Source of the DNA: Blastocatellia bacterium
GTDB lineage: Bacteria > Acidobacteriota > Blastocatellia > Chloracidobacteriales > JADJPF01
NCBI GenBank assembly: GCA_016713405.1
Contig: JADJPF010000001.1
Location: forward strand, 496,001-560,000
DNA: 64,000 nt
Direction: 5' to 3'
Shown: positions 1 through 9,554 of the stretch, in pieces
Layout of the letters: every line of letters begins with the position of its first letter
How positions within the stretch are numbered: position 1 is the stretch's first letter
The notes under the pieces: model-generated
Seen by the model: the letters and a program-made list of their open reading frames with translations, nothing else
The model's database searches: none
Told to the model about the DNA's origin: nothing
Made by a program: the position numbers and the translations under genes

Positions 1-45
1 GCTCAAGATACTTTAGCAGCTAAAATGTCAACAATGAGAGTTTAA
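1..45 (+). CDS. 3' end of an unidentified gene
   Basis: An open frame enters the window at base 1 and gives 14 residues ending in MSTMRV before TAA at 43-45. A rho-independent terminator follows on the same strand at 101-134, which supports this being a real gene end. The fragment is too short to name the product. Confidence 0.35.
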   Translation, partial: AQDTLAAKMSTMRV

Positions 46-100
46 CTTCCTCGCAAATCTCTCCTCTCATAACCTCTCACTCAGTAAAAGCACAAATTCT

Positions 101-134
101 AACAGGTGATTAATCTCACCTGTTATTTTTTTTT
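101..134 (+). terminator. Rho-independent terminator of the upstream gene
   Basis: A perfect 9-bp stem (101-109 with 116-124) with a six-base loop is followed by a run of nine T at 126-134. This is a textbook intrinsic terminator for the plus-strand gene that ends at base 45. Confidence 0.8.
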
Positions 135-149
135 GATAAGTAAATTTTT

Positions 150-199
150 AATAGAATAAAGTAGTAAATATTAGTTAGTATTTATTACTTTATTCTATT
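150..199. repeat. Long inverted repeat at the recA 3' side
   Basis: Bases 150-170 pair with 179-199 over 21 positions with one mismatch, around an eight-base loop. It lies 14 bases beyond the recA stop codon. It probably ends or protects recA transcripts, but no clean T run follows on either strand. Confidence 0.5.
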
Positions 200-213
200 T
201 TGAGAGATTTTAA

Positions 214-1296
214 TTAGTTAGCATTAGTTGCGGGACGAGTAGTTTTTTTGACTTCCTTAAAATCTTCTTGAGGTTCTTCTGGGAAGAGTCTATCAATTAT
301 AGGAATATTTAAGGCTTTGCGTACTTCTTGATTGATTCGTTCACATAGTTCTGGGTTTTGTTGTAATGAGTTCTTTACATTATCACGGCCTTGACCCAAA
401 CGTTCACCTTTATAAGAGAACCATGCGCCACTTTTATCAACAATTTTATTTTCTACAGCTAAATCTAAAATATCACCTGCGCGGGAAATACCTTGACCAT
501 ACATAATATCAAACTCTGTTTCCTTAAATGGAGGAGCAACTTTGTTTTTTACAACTTTGACACGAGTACGATTACCTACGATATTTTCCCCGTCTTTAAT
601 TGGGCCAACTCTACGAATTTCAATACGTACAGAAGCATAGAATTTTAATGCTCGACCGCCAGTAGTTGTTTCTGGCGAGCCAAACATAACACCAATTTTT
701 TCACGAATTTGATTAATAAAGATTAAACAAGTATTTGAGCGAGATACAGCAGCAGTAAGTTTACGCATTGCTTGTGACATTAAGCGAGCTTGTAGTCCTG
801 GTAAATTATCTCCCATATCTCCATCTAATTCAGCACGGGGTACAAGTGCTGCTACTGAATCAATAACTATTACATCAAATGCTCCTGAACGGCATAATTG
901 TTCTGTAATTTCTAGGGCTTGTTCGCCGCTATCAGGTTGGGAGATAAATAATTCTTTAGTATTAACGCCCAATTTTTCAGCATATTCTGAATCCATTGCA
1001 TGTTCAGCGTCTATATAAGCTGCATTTCCTCCAAGGCGTTGGGCCTCGGCTACTACATGTAATGCTAAAGTAGTTTTACCAGAACTTTCTGGCCCATAAA
1101 CTTCTGTAATACGACCGCGAGGAAAACCGCCAATACCAACAGCAGCATCGATGCTTAAACAAGTAGAAGAGATTGCTAAAACATCAGAAACTTTTTTATC
1201 GCCTAAGCGCATAATAGCACCTTTACCAAATTGTTTTTCAATTTGTGCAATAGCTGCTTCTATTACTTTACTACGTTCTGTTTTAAAGTCTGCCAT
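214..1296 (-). CDS. recA: Recombinase RecA
   Basis: RecA forms ATP-dependent filaments on single-stranded DNA, catalyses strand exchange and triggers LexA cleavage in the SOS response. The 360-residue product has normal family length. The Walker A motif GPESSGKT is at 68-75, the catalytic glutamate at E98 (E. coli E96), Walker B ends at D146, and an acidic tail closes the protein. The ATG at 1296 is preceded by a GAAAGG-type ribosome site at 1304-1310. A sigma70 promoter lies about 70 bases upstream (1373-1401). The gene is monocistronic, with an inverted repeat just past its stop. I see no E. coli-type (CTGT-N8-ACAG) or Bacillus-type (GAAC-N4-GTTC) LexA box in the promoter region. Identification is secure. 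Confidence 0.98.
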   Translation of the reverse strand: MADFKTERSKVIEAAIAQIEKQFGKGAIMRLGDKKVSDVLAISSTCLSIDAAVGIGGFPRGRITEVYGPESSGKTTLALHVVAEAQRLGGNAAYIDAEHAMDSEYAEKLGVNTKELFISQPDSGEQALEITEQLCRSGAFDVIVIDSVAALVPRAELDGDMGDNLPGLQARLMSQAMRKLTAAVSRSNTCLIFINQIREKIGVMFGSPETTTGGRALKFYASVRIEIRRVGPIKDGENIVGNRTRVKVVKNKVAPPFKETEFDIMYGQGISRAGDILDLAVENKIVDKSGAWFSYKGERLGQGRDNVKNSLQQNPELCERINQEVRKALNIPIIDRLFPEEPQEDFKEVKKTTRPATNAN

Positions 1297-1372
1297 AATT
1301 GTTGCCTTTCATTGTTTTTATTGATTTTTGGGCGTTTTGCCAATAAATTCTTATTAATAAAGTATATAGTGA

Positions 1373-1401
1373 AATATAAGCAAAAGGTGTCCAAAAGTCA
1401 A
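1373..1401 (-). promoter_or_regulatory. Sigma70 promoter of recA
   Basis: On the minus strand TTGACT (1396-1401) and TATATT (1373-1378) are separated by exactly 17 bases. The predicted start falls near 1365, leaving a leader of about 70 bases before the recA ATG. Confidence 0.75.
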
Positions 1402-1494
1402 GCGATAAGTGCAGAAGAAAAATTTTTATTGAGTTTGGAATGAATAGACGTAAAAATTCTTATTTTTATGTATGCAAATTAGCTAATAATACTA

Positions 1495-4025
1495 CTAATT
1501 TGCAGGTGGTTTAGTAAGTTGGTTTTCTAGTTCTTGTTTTTTATTCTTGCGTTGTTGTTCAAGGGTATTTTCTAAATCAGTTAATTTAGTTTTTAGTTGA
1601 TTAATTTGGCTTTGTATTTGTTCTTTATCATATTCTTGTTCATTGATTTTAATAGACTTACTATAAATTTGATTTCCTTTATCATCAATAGAAGTAACAT
1701 CAAACAAAGGAACTGCTGCTTGAAATTGTTCTAGTTCTTTTAGCACTTTGCTACGTTCTGTTAAGGTTTCTTTTTCTCCTTCATAAGTAGCTAATTTTTC
1801 TGAAGCTTTTTTGAGGGCTTGTTCACGACGATAGCGGTCTAATTCGCCAGCAGGTAGCCCAATAATATCTAATTCTCCTTCTGGAACTTCTGTTAGTTCT
1901 GCAATTGGTAGTTTAAAGCCCCCCGTACCACGTTTTGCTTGATAACTTAGAGGAATACCTAAAATAGTACGTTTATAATCAACTCTAATGATTACTTGTT
2001 GTTGTGGAGGATCAACCGTAATATGTATGTCTTCTTTAGGAACTTCTAAACCTCTTTGTTCAATAGCAGAATTAATGCGTTTACGTAGGGTTTTTATGGT
2101 AATGTTTGAATCACCTAATACTATTCTAAGATCATCTTCTAGTAAGCGTCTTTGAGAATACTGCATAGTAAAATTAACAATAATATAAATTAATAGCGTA
2201 GCAACACAAAGTTCTATAAATCTTCTTAAAAAGCGTTGACCTGCTTGTTGTTCCTCTGAACGCTTTTCATCTACTTGAATTTGTTCTAAAGGTTGAAAGA
2301 CATTAGGGTTAATTTCTTCTATTATTTGTCGAAAATTACTTATAGAACCAATATCTTGCCAAGAATTTTTACCCTGTCTTGCTCTATGAGTATGGCGTAA
2401 GCGACCAACACGAATCATTGCTTCTATATCTGCTGCTGTTTGGTTTTCATAAATAAAACCATTTATATCAATATCCCAATTTTTATCTGTTGCTAAATTA
2501 GTGGTTTGATATAAAGTTTCATTTTGGCTAGATGATTTAGTAGCAGAATTACTTGAGTTAGTAGTATCACTATCTACTTGAATAGTTTCTATTTCTGAAG
2601 AGCTTAGAGCTTTAGACTTAGCATAATTTTCTGTGACATAATTTAGCATCTCACTACCATCTAACATTACTAACGGATCTAAAGCAACATCATTGGAATT
2701 ACTATTTTTGGATGGTTGGCTAGATTGAGCAGAAAGGGTTTTTTCTTCTTGACGTAAGGGTGAGGAATCTTGTTGATAAGCAATAGTGTTAGTATTTTCT
2801 TTATTTTCTAGCTTTTCTGGTATAGCTTCAATTACAACATCTGCTCCGATGGCTCTTAACTTTTCAGCATATTTAGTTGCTTCTTGTTGTGAAGAAGTCT
2901 TTTTACGCTTAATTTACGCCCTTTTAAGAGTTCTTGAGCGTTTGTTTGAGAAATTCCAAAACTACGTTGTAAGCCATCTAATAAGCGTGCGCGACCGCTT
3001 TCAGAATTATCTAATACTCCTTGAAAAACCACTCTCCATTGAGCCGGCTCGTTAGATGCTATTTTTCCCGAATTTGAAAGACCAGAAATTGCTAAAGCTG
3101 CTTCTAGTTGGCTTGCTAATTCTGAGGCACTTTGTTGACGGCGTGAAGGTTGTTTTTCTAATGCACGCATAACTACATGAGAGATTGGTTCTGGGATATT
3201 CGGATAAAGTTTATTTAGCGGTTGTGGGTCTTTGGTGACATGTTGAACAATAATTGCTGGAGCAGAAGCCGCTTGAAAAGGAACATGCCCTGCAAGCATT
3301 TCATAAGTCATTACACCTAAAGAATAAATATCCGATAAATGATCTACAGTACCTCCACTACATTGTTCAGGAGACATATAATGAGGTGTACCTAATACAC
3401 TATCAGTTTTAGTAATTTGTGTTAACTGTTGTGTATCTCTAAGTTTAGCAATGCCAAAATCTAGCACTTTTGCTACTTCCTGACCATCAATAATTTCAAT
3501 CATTACATTGTCAGGCTTTAAGTCTCGGTGAACAATATTAGCGCGATGTGCTGCTGCAATTCCAGCACAAATTTGTTTTGCTAAATTTACAGTTCTTTCA
3601 GCAGAGAGGCGTTTTTCACGTTCTAAAATTTTTCTTAAAGTAGGGCCATCAACATATTCCATTACTAAATAAACAATACCTGTTTCAGTTTGCCCAAAGT
3701 CTGTTACAGGAACTGCATTAGGGTGTTTAATCCGACCAGATGTTATAGCTTCTCTTTTAAATCGTTCATAACAAGTTGGATCTTCTGTCATATCACGAGA
3801 AAGCACTTTGATTGCAACTTGTTTGTTAATTGTTATATGTTGAGCAGTGTAGACAGATCCCATTCCACCGCGACCAATTCGACGTTCTATTTTATATTTA
3901 TTGTCTAAGGTTAGTCCTATTAATAAATCGCTAGCAGTTTTCTTAAAAATCAATTCTTTGCCATCTTTAGGACAAACTATGCGGTTATCTTCAAATTCCT
4001 GTTTGCAGGCAGGACAAATTTTCAT
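1495..4025 (-). CDS. Ser/Thr protein kinase with L7/L12-like domain (one frameshift)
   Basis: About 843 residues once the frame is restored. The N-terminus is zinc-ribbon-like (C4, C7, C18). A Hanks-type kinase domain follows at about 43-310: glycine loop GRGGMG 51-56, lysine K73, HRDLKPDN 166-173, DFG 189-191 and SPEQC 218-222, all the residues needed for activity. Residues of about 328-405 resemble the C-terminal domain of ribosomal protein L7/L12. Then come a Ser/Gln-rich linker, one membrane span at about 604-621 and a C-terminal region ending in a coiled coil. The frame breaks at T5 2900-2904, where one base appears missing; without it the reading stops 26 codons later, while the other frame stays open down to the TAG at 1495. 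The ATG at 4025 has a TTGAGGT ribosome site. It is probably a membrane-anchored signalling kinase; the substrate is unknown. Confidence 0.85.
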
Positions 4026-4263
4026 ATTTACCTCAAGATAGAGCTATAATTTATGTGCTAGCAAGCTTTAATAAAATATTTAATAAAAATACTCTATATT
4101 ATTACCAAAAACTAATTTTAAGCAGAAATCTTTGTTGTGTCTGCAATTATTTTTGTTATTTATAACATTATTGGGGTAGATAAAATCTAGTTTCAATTTG
4201 TTTATAGTTAATAATTGGTTAGTTTTTAACAAAATGATAAATAAAAATTTTGTGAGGTTGAAA

Positions 4264-4753
4264 ATGTCTGTTACCAAAGAGCAATTTAAACAAACAATGA
4301 GTAATTGGGCAAGCGGTATTACTATTATTACTACTTGTAGAGAAGAAGGACTATTAGCTATGACAGCTAGTTCATTTACTTCTTTATCTATTGAACCACC
4401 TTTTAATACTAGTAGCAGTAAATAAAAATAGCCGCACTCATAAGCAAATACTTCAGCAAGAAGCCTTTGGAGTAATGATCTTGGCACTTGGACAAGAAGA
4501 GATTTCTAATTCTGGGGCTGGTTTTTATGGTGAAGAAGGAAATTTCTTGGTTGGAGTTGCTTATCATAAAGAAATAACAGGTGCGCCAATTTTAGATCAA
4601 TGTTTAGCTTGGATGGATTGTTCTTTATATACCACTTGTGATGCAGGAGATCATACAATTTTTATTGGTAAACTAGAAGCTGTAGGATCTCAAAGCGGTG
4701 AACCTCTACTTTGGTATGGTCGAGGATATTATAAAATTAGTAAAATAGATTAA
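4264..4753 (+). CDS. Flavin reductase-like FMN-binding protein (frameshift)
   Basis: About 163 residues of the flavin reductase-like domain family, small FMN-binding split-barrel proteins that pass electrons from NAD(P)H to flavin. Visible features are the N-terminal Met-Ser-Asn-Trp-Ala-Ser-Gly stretch, a Thr-Ala-Ser-Ser segment before the first core strand, and the C-terminal Ala-Pro-Ile-Leu, Cys-Leu-Ala-Trp and His-Thr-Ile-Phe-Ile-Gly segments. The ATG at 4264 follows a TGAGG ribosome site. The frame breaks at AA 4405-4406: one extra A sends the first part (4264-4425) to an early stop, and removing it joins PPF to ILVAVNKNSRT in the second part. The gene stands alone, divergent from the kinase before it. 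The subfamily and partner oxygenase cannot be told. Confidence 0.75.
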
Positions 4754-4801
4754 TAAATAATCTAACATAATATTAATAAATAACCTAAAAAAAGAAAAAA
4801 T

Positions 4802-5502
4802 ATTATAGATAAAAATATAGAAGTATTAACACCATTAAGTAATCAAAAACACTTAAAAATAGCTTTGATAGCAACAGCTTTGTTAATGCCAATAATAGGA
4901 TTAATACTTTATCAAGGCTACTCTACCAATCAACTAATAGAAATATTTGCAGGTGTTTATGGTGTAGTAGTTTTAATATTAGCCATAAACATAATGTACA
5001 AACAACTAAATAATCCAGAAAAATTGATTATTAATGAAACAGGAATTATTTATGAGTTTCTAAATATTAAATTTAGGATAGGTTGGGAAGATATTGAAAC
5101 TGTTAAGTTTGATGGAAAAAAGTAATTTATATAAAGGCTAATTCACCAGAAAAAGTAGCTGCTAATTCGTTAATTTTGCAGGAAAAGGCTGTAGGCAGAA
5201 CAAATTTTAATCCCTATACAAAACAACTAGTAAAGAAAACTTTTTCCTTTAAAAATCCTTGGGTAAAAAACAAAGAAGAACTAGCAAAACTCTTAAAAGA
5301 ATCTAATAAGCAAAATGCTTACACAATAGCTATTCCTTTTTTAGAATCTTCAGAAATAGCAGAAAAAATTTATAATCAAATACACCAAAAACATATTAAT
5401 TTTCAACCTCAATATAAATCTGCTTTTTTGTCAGCACAAACAAATGAAGCAAATGCTGATGATTTTGCTAGAGCAAAACAAAGAGAAATAAAATATGAGT
5501 AA
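4802..5502 (+). CDS. Small membrane protein, STM3941-like (frameshift)
   Basis: About 230 residues. Two hydrophobic segments lie near the N-terminus, followed by a mixed alpha/beta region with the pattern Gly-Trp-Glu-Asp-Ile-Glu, as in STM3941-like and other PH-like bacterial membrane proteins of unknown function. One A is missing in A6 5116-5121: the first frame stops at 5125 and the second runs to 5502. The start is unclear, because the frame opens after 4783 without any ATG; ATT at 4802 and TTG at 4865 are the candidates, so the true N-terminus may also be hidden by an indel in the A-rich stretch at 4787-4800. The family assignment is tentative. Confidence 0.55.
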
Positions 5503-5607
5503 AAACATAAAACAGTAAGTTAAATTTTATTTAAACAAATTTTTATTACTAAATGTTTATCTTCAGCATCAAATCCTAACAAGTTTATTAATTAAATACT
5601 CGAAACC

Positions 5608-5633
5608 AATAAATCTTTATAGTAAGATTTATT
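5608..5633. repeat. Inverted repeat between two plus-strand genes
   Basis: A perfect 10-bp stem (5608-5617 with 5624-5633) with a six-base loop lies in the 190-base gap between the small membrane protein and the first SUMF1 gene. It could be an operator or a weak terminator; no T run follows. Confidence 0.4.
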
Positions 5634-5695
5634 GACCCTAAAATTGCTCACAGAAAGTTTTAGTGCTAAAACTAAACAATATTTAGAAAATATCT

Positions 5696-6691
5696 ATGGT
5701 ATTTTGTAATAAAAGTGGATACTTAAAATTTATCAGCCAGATGTTGATAAGTTTTTGCGCGTTACTAGTAATAAGCTTTAGTGCTTATTCTCAACAAGGT
5801 GGGAGAACTTATACAGGGGATAGTAAAATAAAGACTCCACCTCCAACTAAACCCAATAATCCAACTAAACCCAATAACACAACTAAACCCAATAACGCAA
5901 AACCTAAGCCAACAGTAGATAAGCCTATAGAAAAATTTACTGCACCTGCTAACTTAAAAATACCAGAATTAGTTTTAATTAAATCTGGTGGTTTTATGAT
6001 GGGGTCAAAAAGTTCTCGGGCTGATGAACAACCAATGCACAATGTTGAGTTAGGGGAATATGAAATTAGCAAATATGAAATTAGTAATAAGGAATTTGAA
6101 ATTTTTGCTAGTGCTACTAATTATGTAACTCAACCAGAGCAAGAAAAATCTCCTGTTTGCTGGAGAGATTATTTTACTCCTGATAGAGAAAACTACCCTG
6201 TAGTTTTAGTAAGTTGGCAAGATGCAATGGCTTATTGTAAATGGCTTTCGGCTGTTACGGGAAAAACTTATCGACTTCCTACAGAGGCAGAATGGGAATA
6301 TGCTGCTCGTGGAGGAACAACAAAAGCCTATTCTTGGGGTGATGAAATTGATCCAGAACAGGCAAACTATGATAGCAATGCAGAAAGAGGTTTGATTGCT
6401 GGGGTGGTGTTAGATTTTATTGAACCTGTTGATAGCTATTCTGCTAATGGATATGGATTACACAATGTTTCTGGCAATGTTGCTGAATGGTGTTATGACT
6501 GGTTTGATGCAGATTATTATAAAAACTCTCCTTCTAAAAATCCTGTTGGGCCAGAAAAAGGATTTTATAAGGCTATTAGGGGAGGAAGTTGGGTAAGTTC
6601 AGCAGATATTTGTAGAGTTAGTCGACGTAGTAATAATAGTAGTACTTTTACGGCTCCTTATCTTGGATTTCGTATAGTTAAAATAAATTAA
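5696..6691 (+). CDS. Secreted SUMF1/FGE-like domain protein
   Basis: 331 residues. A signal peptide lies at about 12-32, then a low-complexity Pro/Lys/Asn linker at 45-76 built from a short repeated TKPNN unit, then a SUMF1 (formylglycine-generating-enzyme-like) domain at about 90-330. Hallmarks are GGFMMGS at 98-104, VSWQDAMAYCKW, RLPTEAEWEYAARGG, SGNVAEWCYDW and IRGGSW. The cysteine pair that does catalysis in true FGE is not present: only one Cys lies between IRGGSW and the final LGFR. A sulfatase-activating role is therefore unlikely and the domain may act as a scaffold or sensor. The next gene starts nine bases after the stop, so the two are probably co-transcribed. The ribosome site before the ATG is weak; M17 is an alternative start. 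Confidence 0.8.
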   Translation: MVFCNKSGYLKFISQMLISFCALLVISFSAYSQQGGRTYTGDSKIKTPPPTKPNNPTKPNNTTKPNNAKPKPTVDKPIEKFTAPANLKIPELVLIKSGGFMMGSKSSRADEQPMHNVELGEYEISKYEISNKEFEIFASATNYVTQPEQEKSPVCWRDYFTPDRENYPVVLVSWQDAMAYCKWLSAVTGKTYRLPTEAEWEYAARGGTTKAYSWGDEIDPEQANYDSNAERGLIAGVVLDFIEPVDSYSANGYGLHNVSGNVAEWCYDWFDADYYKNSPSKNPVGPEKGFYKAIRGGSWVSSADICRVSRRSNNSSTFTAPYLGFRIVKIN

Positions 6692-6700
6692 GGTAAATCA

Positions 6701-8106
6701 ATGGTTACTAGGGTTTTAATTGAAAATCTTAACTCAAATAGAACAGTTGCAGACATTAATAAAATGTTACAAAACTACGGGCCAATAGCCTGGATTTTTA
6801 TTGAGCTTGATGTTAATACAAATATGCCTTGGGGTTACGCCTATGCTGCTTTGGTTAATGATGAAAAGGCTAGAATTTTGGTAGCTGATTCTTTAGAAAC
6901 CTCCTTAGATGTGGGTAATGATAGAAGCCCTTTAAGATTACGTCGCGTTGAGTCAGGCCCAGATAGTTATACTGATAAAAGCTCAATACTTACTTGTCCA
7001 AAAGAATATGTTTTTTCTGCTAGTAGCTTAATTCTTAATGATGTTCCTGCTAAAACTACAGTTTTTTTAGATGGTATTACTAAAGCCTATGTTGAAGTAA
7101 AATCTAAATTAGAAATTACTAGCCTTTTACCAGGTAAATACAAATTAGTAGTAAAAGATGATAAAAACTTTCTTTTTCAACAAGAAATACAAATTCTACC
7201 TCTAAAAGTAACTGAACTAACTGTTGAAAAAGATAAAGACAACCAAACGTTACCTTTTAATACAATTCTTAAAAAAGAAGAGAAAAAAAATCTAATTATA
7301 AGTATTTAGTAGCATTAATAGGTATTCTTATCTTAGCGACTAGTTATTATTACTATAATGTAACTAAAACAAATAAAATAGTTGTAGACCTTCCACCACC
7401 TCCACCACCTCCAAAGGGGATGGTTTATGTGCCTGCTACAAGATTTGTTATGGGACGTAATACTAGTAAAGATCCACTAGGGTTTGAAATACCTGCTCAT
7501 GCTACGGCTGTAAAACAAGAATTTTTTATTGATAAAACAGAAGTTACTAATGGGCAATATGCTGAATTTGTTACTGCAACTGGACATGAGAGTCCGCCTA
7601 ATTGGAAAGCTAAATTACCATCAAAAGATATCTTAAATTTGCCTGTTACTTTTGTTAGTTGGCAAGATGCTGTTGATTATTGTCAATGGCGTACCTACAA
7701 GGATCGTCCATGTCGGCTACCGCAAGAAGTTGAATGGGAATTAGCTGCAAGAGGTTCAGATAGTTATATTTATCCTTGGGGAAATGAATGGCGTGATAAA
7801 TTAGCAAATGCCAATAAAATAAATGATAAATTGTTGACTGTTGGACAAAATCCAGCTAATGCAAGCCCTTTTGGTGCTTTGGATATGGTTGGAAATGTTT
7901 GGGAGTGGGTTTATAACGATTTAGAACTCTATGAATTAAGCAAAGCACCTGCTCAACCAGGGGTTAAAGTAATTCGTGGAGGTGCATTTGATAGCGATAA
8001 AGAAGAGGCGACAGGAAGTTTTCGAGGCTTTTTAATTCCAAATAAAAGAGAGTATGACCGAACAGGTTTTCGCTGTGTTTGTGATGTTGTTAGGGGACAA
8101 AATTAA
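6701..8106 (+). CDS. RRM-PEGA-membrane anchor-SUMF1 fusion protein (frameshift)
   Basis: About 468 residues after frame repair. Residues 3-84 look like an RNA recognition motif: RNP2-like VLIENL at 5-10, a helix, then RNP1-like WGYAYAAL at 44-51. A PEGA-type beta domain covers about 110-175, a membrane span about 203-222, a poly-Pro hinge follows, and a SUMF1 domain runs from about 245 to the end (VSWQDAVDYC, RLPQEVEWELAARG, GNVWEWV, VIRGGAFD). The frame breaks in A8 7283-7290: restoring one A carries the frame from the PEGA domain through the membrane span into the SUMF1 part without a stop. The ATG at 6701 has an AAGG ribosome site nine bases after the preceding SUMF1 gene. The expected topology puts the RRM and PEGA in the cytoplasm and SUMF1 outside. 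No FGE cysteine pair is present. Confidence 0.75.
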
Positions 8107-8147
8107 ATTGTCCCCGCCTGAAAACAAAATAAAAATATTTGTATAAA

Positions 8148-9461
8148 CTATGCAAACAAACTATTTACATAATCTTCTGGTGAGAACTCTACTAAATCAT
8201 TAATCCCTTCACCAATACCAACATAACGAATAGGAATCCCTAGATCTTTAGCAATTGCTACTACAATACCACCCTTAGCAGTTCCATCTAATTTAGTTAA
8301 AACAATACCTGTAACAGGGACTGTTTTAGTAAATTGACGCGCTTGTTCTAAGCCGTTTTGACCTGTAACAGCATCTACAACTAATAAAACTTCATGAGGT
8401 GCAGAAGGAACTTCACGCGCAGCAACACGCTTCATTTTTTCTAGTTCTGCCATTAAATTAGATTTATTATGTAGTCGTCCGGCAGTATCAACAATTAAGA
8501 CATCTGCATCACGGGATTTTGCTGCTGCTAAAGAATCATATAAAACTGCTGCTGGATCAGTGCCTTTTTTCTGTTGAATTAATGGGACACCAGTTCTTTC
8601 TGCCCAAATTGCTAATTGATCACTAGCTGCGGCTCTAAAAGTATCAGCAGCACAAATTAAAACTTCATTTCCTTCCGCCTTAATTCGATTAGTTAATTTA
8701 CCAATAGTTGTAGTTTTACCAACTCCATTAACCCCAACAATCATCATTACATACGGGCGAACATCTAGATTAACTTCTGCCTCTGATTTTATGCCTCTGG
8801 TTTTAGTACCTTTAAGAATTTCTAATAGATTATCCTTAACGATTCTTTTTAGTTCATCAAAATTATTTATTTCTTTTCGGTCTATTTTTTTACGTGCATT
8901 TTCAATAATTTCGAGTGTAGTTTGTACTCCAATATCTGCTCCAATAAGTGCTTCTTCTAGGCTATCTAGCACTTCAGCATCAATAACTTTTTTACCTTTA
9001 ATAACGTCTTCTAAACGCCCCATTAAATTTTCGCTAGTGCGATTAAGGGATGCCTTCCAGCGTTGAAAACGAGTTTGTTTTTCTATTTCTTCAGAAATGA
9101 CTTTTGGTTGTGTTGCTAGGCTTGTAGCAGTTTCACCTTCAGATTGACCCCATCCAAAACGCTGCCAAAAACTTTTCTTTTCCTGCTCTGGAACGCGAAC
9201 TATCGGTGTTTGGGGAAGTTCTGTTATAGCAGGTTCGCTTATTGTTGTTGGTTGGGCTGAGTCGGCTTGTTGACCTTTAAAAAGCTTCTGAAAAAAGCCT
9301 CCCTTTTGTTCTGGACTAGTAGCAGATGTAACGGGTGTTGAATCAGAAGAAATATTTACATCAATAGCAGGTTGATCTTGTGTTGTTTGTGGACTTTGTT
9401 GAGTTTCTGCTACGGGAGCAGTTTCTTCTTGTTTTTTTGTGCGCTTCCAAAAAAGTGCCAT
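8148..9461 (-). CDS. ftsY: Signal recognition particle receptor FtsY
   Basis: FtsY docks SRP-ribosome complexes at the inner membrane through paired GTPase action with Ffh. The 437 residues comprise a long, variable, charged A-domain (about 1-125, with two Gly-Phe-Phe/Phe-Trp-Gln amphipathic patches that may bind membrane), the N helical bundle (about 130-225) and the G domain. Motifs: GVNGVGKTT 243-251, DTFRAAA 273-279, DTAGR 325-329, TKLDG 389-393. The ATG at 9461 follows a GAGGA ribosome site. The MBL-fold gene lies 93 bases upstream on the same strand and may share transcription. Confidence 0.97.
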   Translation of the reverse strand: MALFWKRTKKQEETAPVAETQQSPQTTQDQPAIDVNISSDSTPVTSATSPEQKGGFFQKLFKGQQADSAQPTTISEPAITELPQTPIVRVPEQEKKSFWQRFGWGQSEGETATSLATQPKVISEEIEKQTRFQRWKASLNRTSENLMGRLEDVIKGKKVIDAEVLDSLEEALIGADIGVQTTLEIIENARKKIDRKEINNFDELKRIVKDNLLEILKGTKTRGIKSEAEVNLDVRPYVMMIVGVNGVGKTTTIGKLTNRIKAEGNEVLICAADTFRAAASDQLAIWAERTGVPLIQQKKGTDPAAVLYDSLAAAKSRDADVLIVDTAGRLHNKSNLMAELEKMKRVAAREVPSAPHEVLLVVDAVTGQNGLEQARQFTKTVPVTGIVLTKLDGTAKGGIVVAIAKDLGIPIRYVGIGEGINDLVEFSPEDYVNSLFA

Positions 9462-9554
9462 AATTCCTCAATGATTTTTAATGTAAATCTAAGATTTTGC
9501 AAAGATTATAATATAAAAATATTATTTTCCTTGCTTAAGATTGCAACTATTTGC

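Noticed and set aside
4080..4487. Minus-strand frame opposite the flavin reductase
   Set aside because: It is a shadow. The plus-strand frame has the flavin reductase motifs and a ribosome site.
5696..6691. Sulfatase-activating formylglycine-generating enzyme
   Set aside because: The catalytic Cys pair is absent and no sulfatase gene is nearby.
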